From Bacillota bacterium (GTDB lineage Bacteria; Bacillota; Clostridia; Oscillospirales; Acutalibacteraceae), in assembly GCA_023460155.1 (NCBI GenBank), contig JAEWRF010000036.1:1-5097 (forward strand): 5,097 bases of DNA. Reading direction: 5' to 3'. The notes beneath the pieces were generated by a model. The model had not been told where the DNA came from. It worked only from the letters and a program-made list of their open reading frames with translations, and did no database searches. Numbering within the stretch: position 1 is the first letter of the stretch; every line of letters begins with the position of its first letter. The position numbers and the translations under genes were made by a program. Below, in pieces: positions 4,068 to 5,097 of the stretch.

Positions 4068-5097
4068 GTGGGAAAGTACATCATGGCCTTGGACGCAGGA
4101 ACAACCAGTTCCCGCTGCATCCTGTTCAACGAGCAGGGTGAGATGATCAGCGTTGCCCAGAAGGAGTTCACGCAGTATTTCCCGAAGCCCGGATGGGTCG
4201 AGCATGACGCCATGGAAATCTGGTCCACCCAGATCGGCGTGGCGCAGGAAGCAATGTACAAGATCAATGCTTCCGCGAAGGACATTGCTGCCATCGGCAT
4301 CACCAATCAGCGCGAAACCACCATCGTCTGGGATAAAAAGACGGGCGAGCCTGTATCCCACGCGATTGTGTGGCAGTGCAGGCGCACCTCGGAGTACTGC
4401 GACAGCCTGAAGGCGAAGGGTCTTACGGACTCCTTCCGTGAAAAGACCGGGCTTGTGATCGATGCTTATTTCTCGGGCACCAAACTGCGCTGGATTCTGG
4501 AGAATGTGCCGGGCGTGCGGCAGCGCGCGGAAGCCGGCGAGCTCCTGTTCGGCACCGTTGATTCCTGGCTGATCTGGAACCTGACGAAGGGAAAAGTTCA
4601 TGTCACGGATTACTCGAACGCCTCCCGTACGATGCTGTTTAATATTCAGAAGCTCCAGTGGGACGACGAGATCCTCAAGGAACTGAACATTCCGAAATGC
4701 ATGCTGCCGGAAGCAAAGCCCTCGAGCTGTGTATACGGCGAAACGGATCCCACCATTTTCGGCGGACCGATCCCGATTGCGGGCGCCGCGGGCGACCAGC
4801 AGGCCGCGCTGTTCGGTCAGACCTGCTTTACGGCGGGCGAAGCGAAGAATACATACGGAACAGGCTGCTTCATGCTGATGAACACGGGCGAGAAGCCGGT
4901 TTATTCCAAAAACGGACTGGTTACAACCATCGCGTGGGGCCTTGACGGCAAGGTCAACTACGCGCTGGAAGGCTCTATCTTTGTAGCGGGAGCCGCAATC
5001 CAGTGGCTGCGCGACGAGCTCCGGCTGATTGACAGCTCTCCCGATTCCGAGTATATGGCCACCAAGGTGAAGGATACGAACGGCTGCTATGTTGTTC
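4068..5097 (+). CDS. glpK: Glycerol kinase, N-terminal 343 codons
   Basis: GlpK phosphorylates glycerol with ATP to sn-glycerol-3-phosphate in the cytoplasm (FGGY sugar kinase family). The window holds about 343 of the usual roughly 500 residues; the C-terminal ATP-binding half runs off the right edge. Visible motifs are the phosphate-binding ALDAGTTSSR (7-16), NQRETT (80-85) with the glycerol-binding Arg82 and Glu83, DAYFSGTK (132-139) with Tyr134, and AGDQQAALFGQ (241-251) with Asp243 and Gln244. NTYGTGCFMLMNTGEKPV follows in the region of residues 261-278. All glycerol ligands known from E. coli GlpK are present. The start is GTG at 4068 with GGGAGGA (4054-4060) 7 nt upstream. The loop before AGDQQ lacks the His that HPr phosphorylates in enterococcal and Bacillus GlpK (Thr229 aligns there). 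It is transcribed divergently from the PTS-linked activator and shares its metabolic theme. The reading frame is intact throughout. Confidence 0.97.
   Translation, partial: MGKYIMALDAGTTSSRCILFNEQGEMISVAQKEFTQYFPKPGWVEHDAMEIWSTQIGVAQEAMYKINASAKDIAAIGITNQRETTIVWDKKTGEPVSHAIVWQCRRTSEYCDSLKAKGLTDSFREKTGLVIDAYFSGTKLRWILENVPGVRQRAEAGELLFGTVDSWLIWNLTKGKVHVTDYSNASRTMLFNIQKLQWDDEILKELNIPKCMLPEAKPSSCVYGETDPTIFGGPIPIAGAAGDQQAALFGQTCFTAGEAKNTYGTGCFMLMNTGEKPVYSKNGLVTTIAWGLDGKVNYALEGSIFVAGAAIQWLRDELRLIDSSPDSEYMATKVKDTNGCYVV

Noticed and set aside
3873..4601. Minus-strand open frame (242 codons) opposite glpK
   Set aside because: It overlaps clear GlpK coding sequence in antisense, runs into the AT-rich spacer and has no domain of note.
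1..5097. CRISPR arrays, tRNA/rRNA genes, insertion sequences and attachment sites
   Set aside because: No regularly spaced repeats, tRNA-like cloverleaf, transposase motifs or terminal repeats were seen; the genes form a coherent metabolic locus.

Overview
The window looks like a chromosomal stretch from a Gram-positive, probably clostridial (Firmicutes), anaerobe. This rests on strong AGGAGG-type ribosome binding sites in front of nearly every gene, frequent TTG/GTG starts, GC-rich genes separated by AT-rich spacers, an HPr that keeps the regulatory Ser46, and a sigma-54 activator beside its target operon. The family placement is inference; there is no rRNA or other marker here to fix the genus.

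Layout. From about 1,490 down to 1 on the minus strand runs a tight operon: dhaL, dhaM, a stand-alone HPr gene, and the first 48 codons of an Enzyme I gene that leaves the window. Upstream of dhaL (1491-1651) lie a consensus sigma-54 promoter (1525-1540) and, directly abutting it, a 21-bp-stem hairpin that probably terminates the previous gene. That gene (1652-3706, minus) encodes a 684-residue sigma-54 activator with the order HPr-like domain, PAS, PAS, AAA+ (GAFTGA), Fis-type HTH. A 361-bp AT-rich spacer (3707-4067) holds divergent sigma-70-type promoters. It also holds, just before the plus-strand gene, two overlapping palindromes. The plus-strand gene is glpK (glycerol kinase), 343 codons of which are present before the window ends.

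How it fits together. PEP-dependent dihydroxyacetone (Dha) kinase works by the relay PEP -> Enzyme I -> HPr -> DhaM -> DhaL-ADP -> Dha bound to DhaK. In E. coli the HPr and part of Enzyme I are fused to DhaM; here the same modules are separate consecutive genes, giving the operon its own phosphorelay. DhaK, the substrate-binding subunit, is not in its usual place before dhaL and is not in the window. The activator carries its own HPr-like domain with the phospho-accepting His retained. The simplest hypothesis is that it reads the state of the same phosphorelay and switches on the sigma-54 promoter of dhaL. GlpK feeds the same triose pool (glycerol to glycerol-3-phosphate), so the locus reads as a glycerol/dihydroxyacetone utilisation region.
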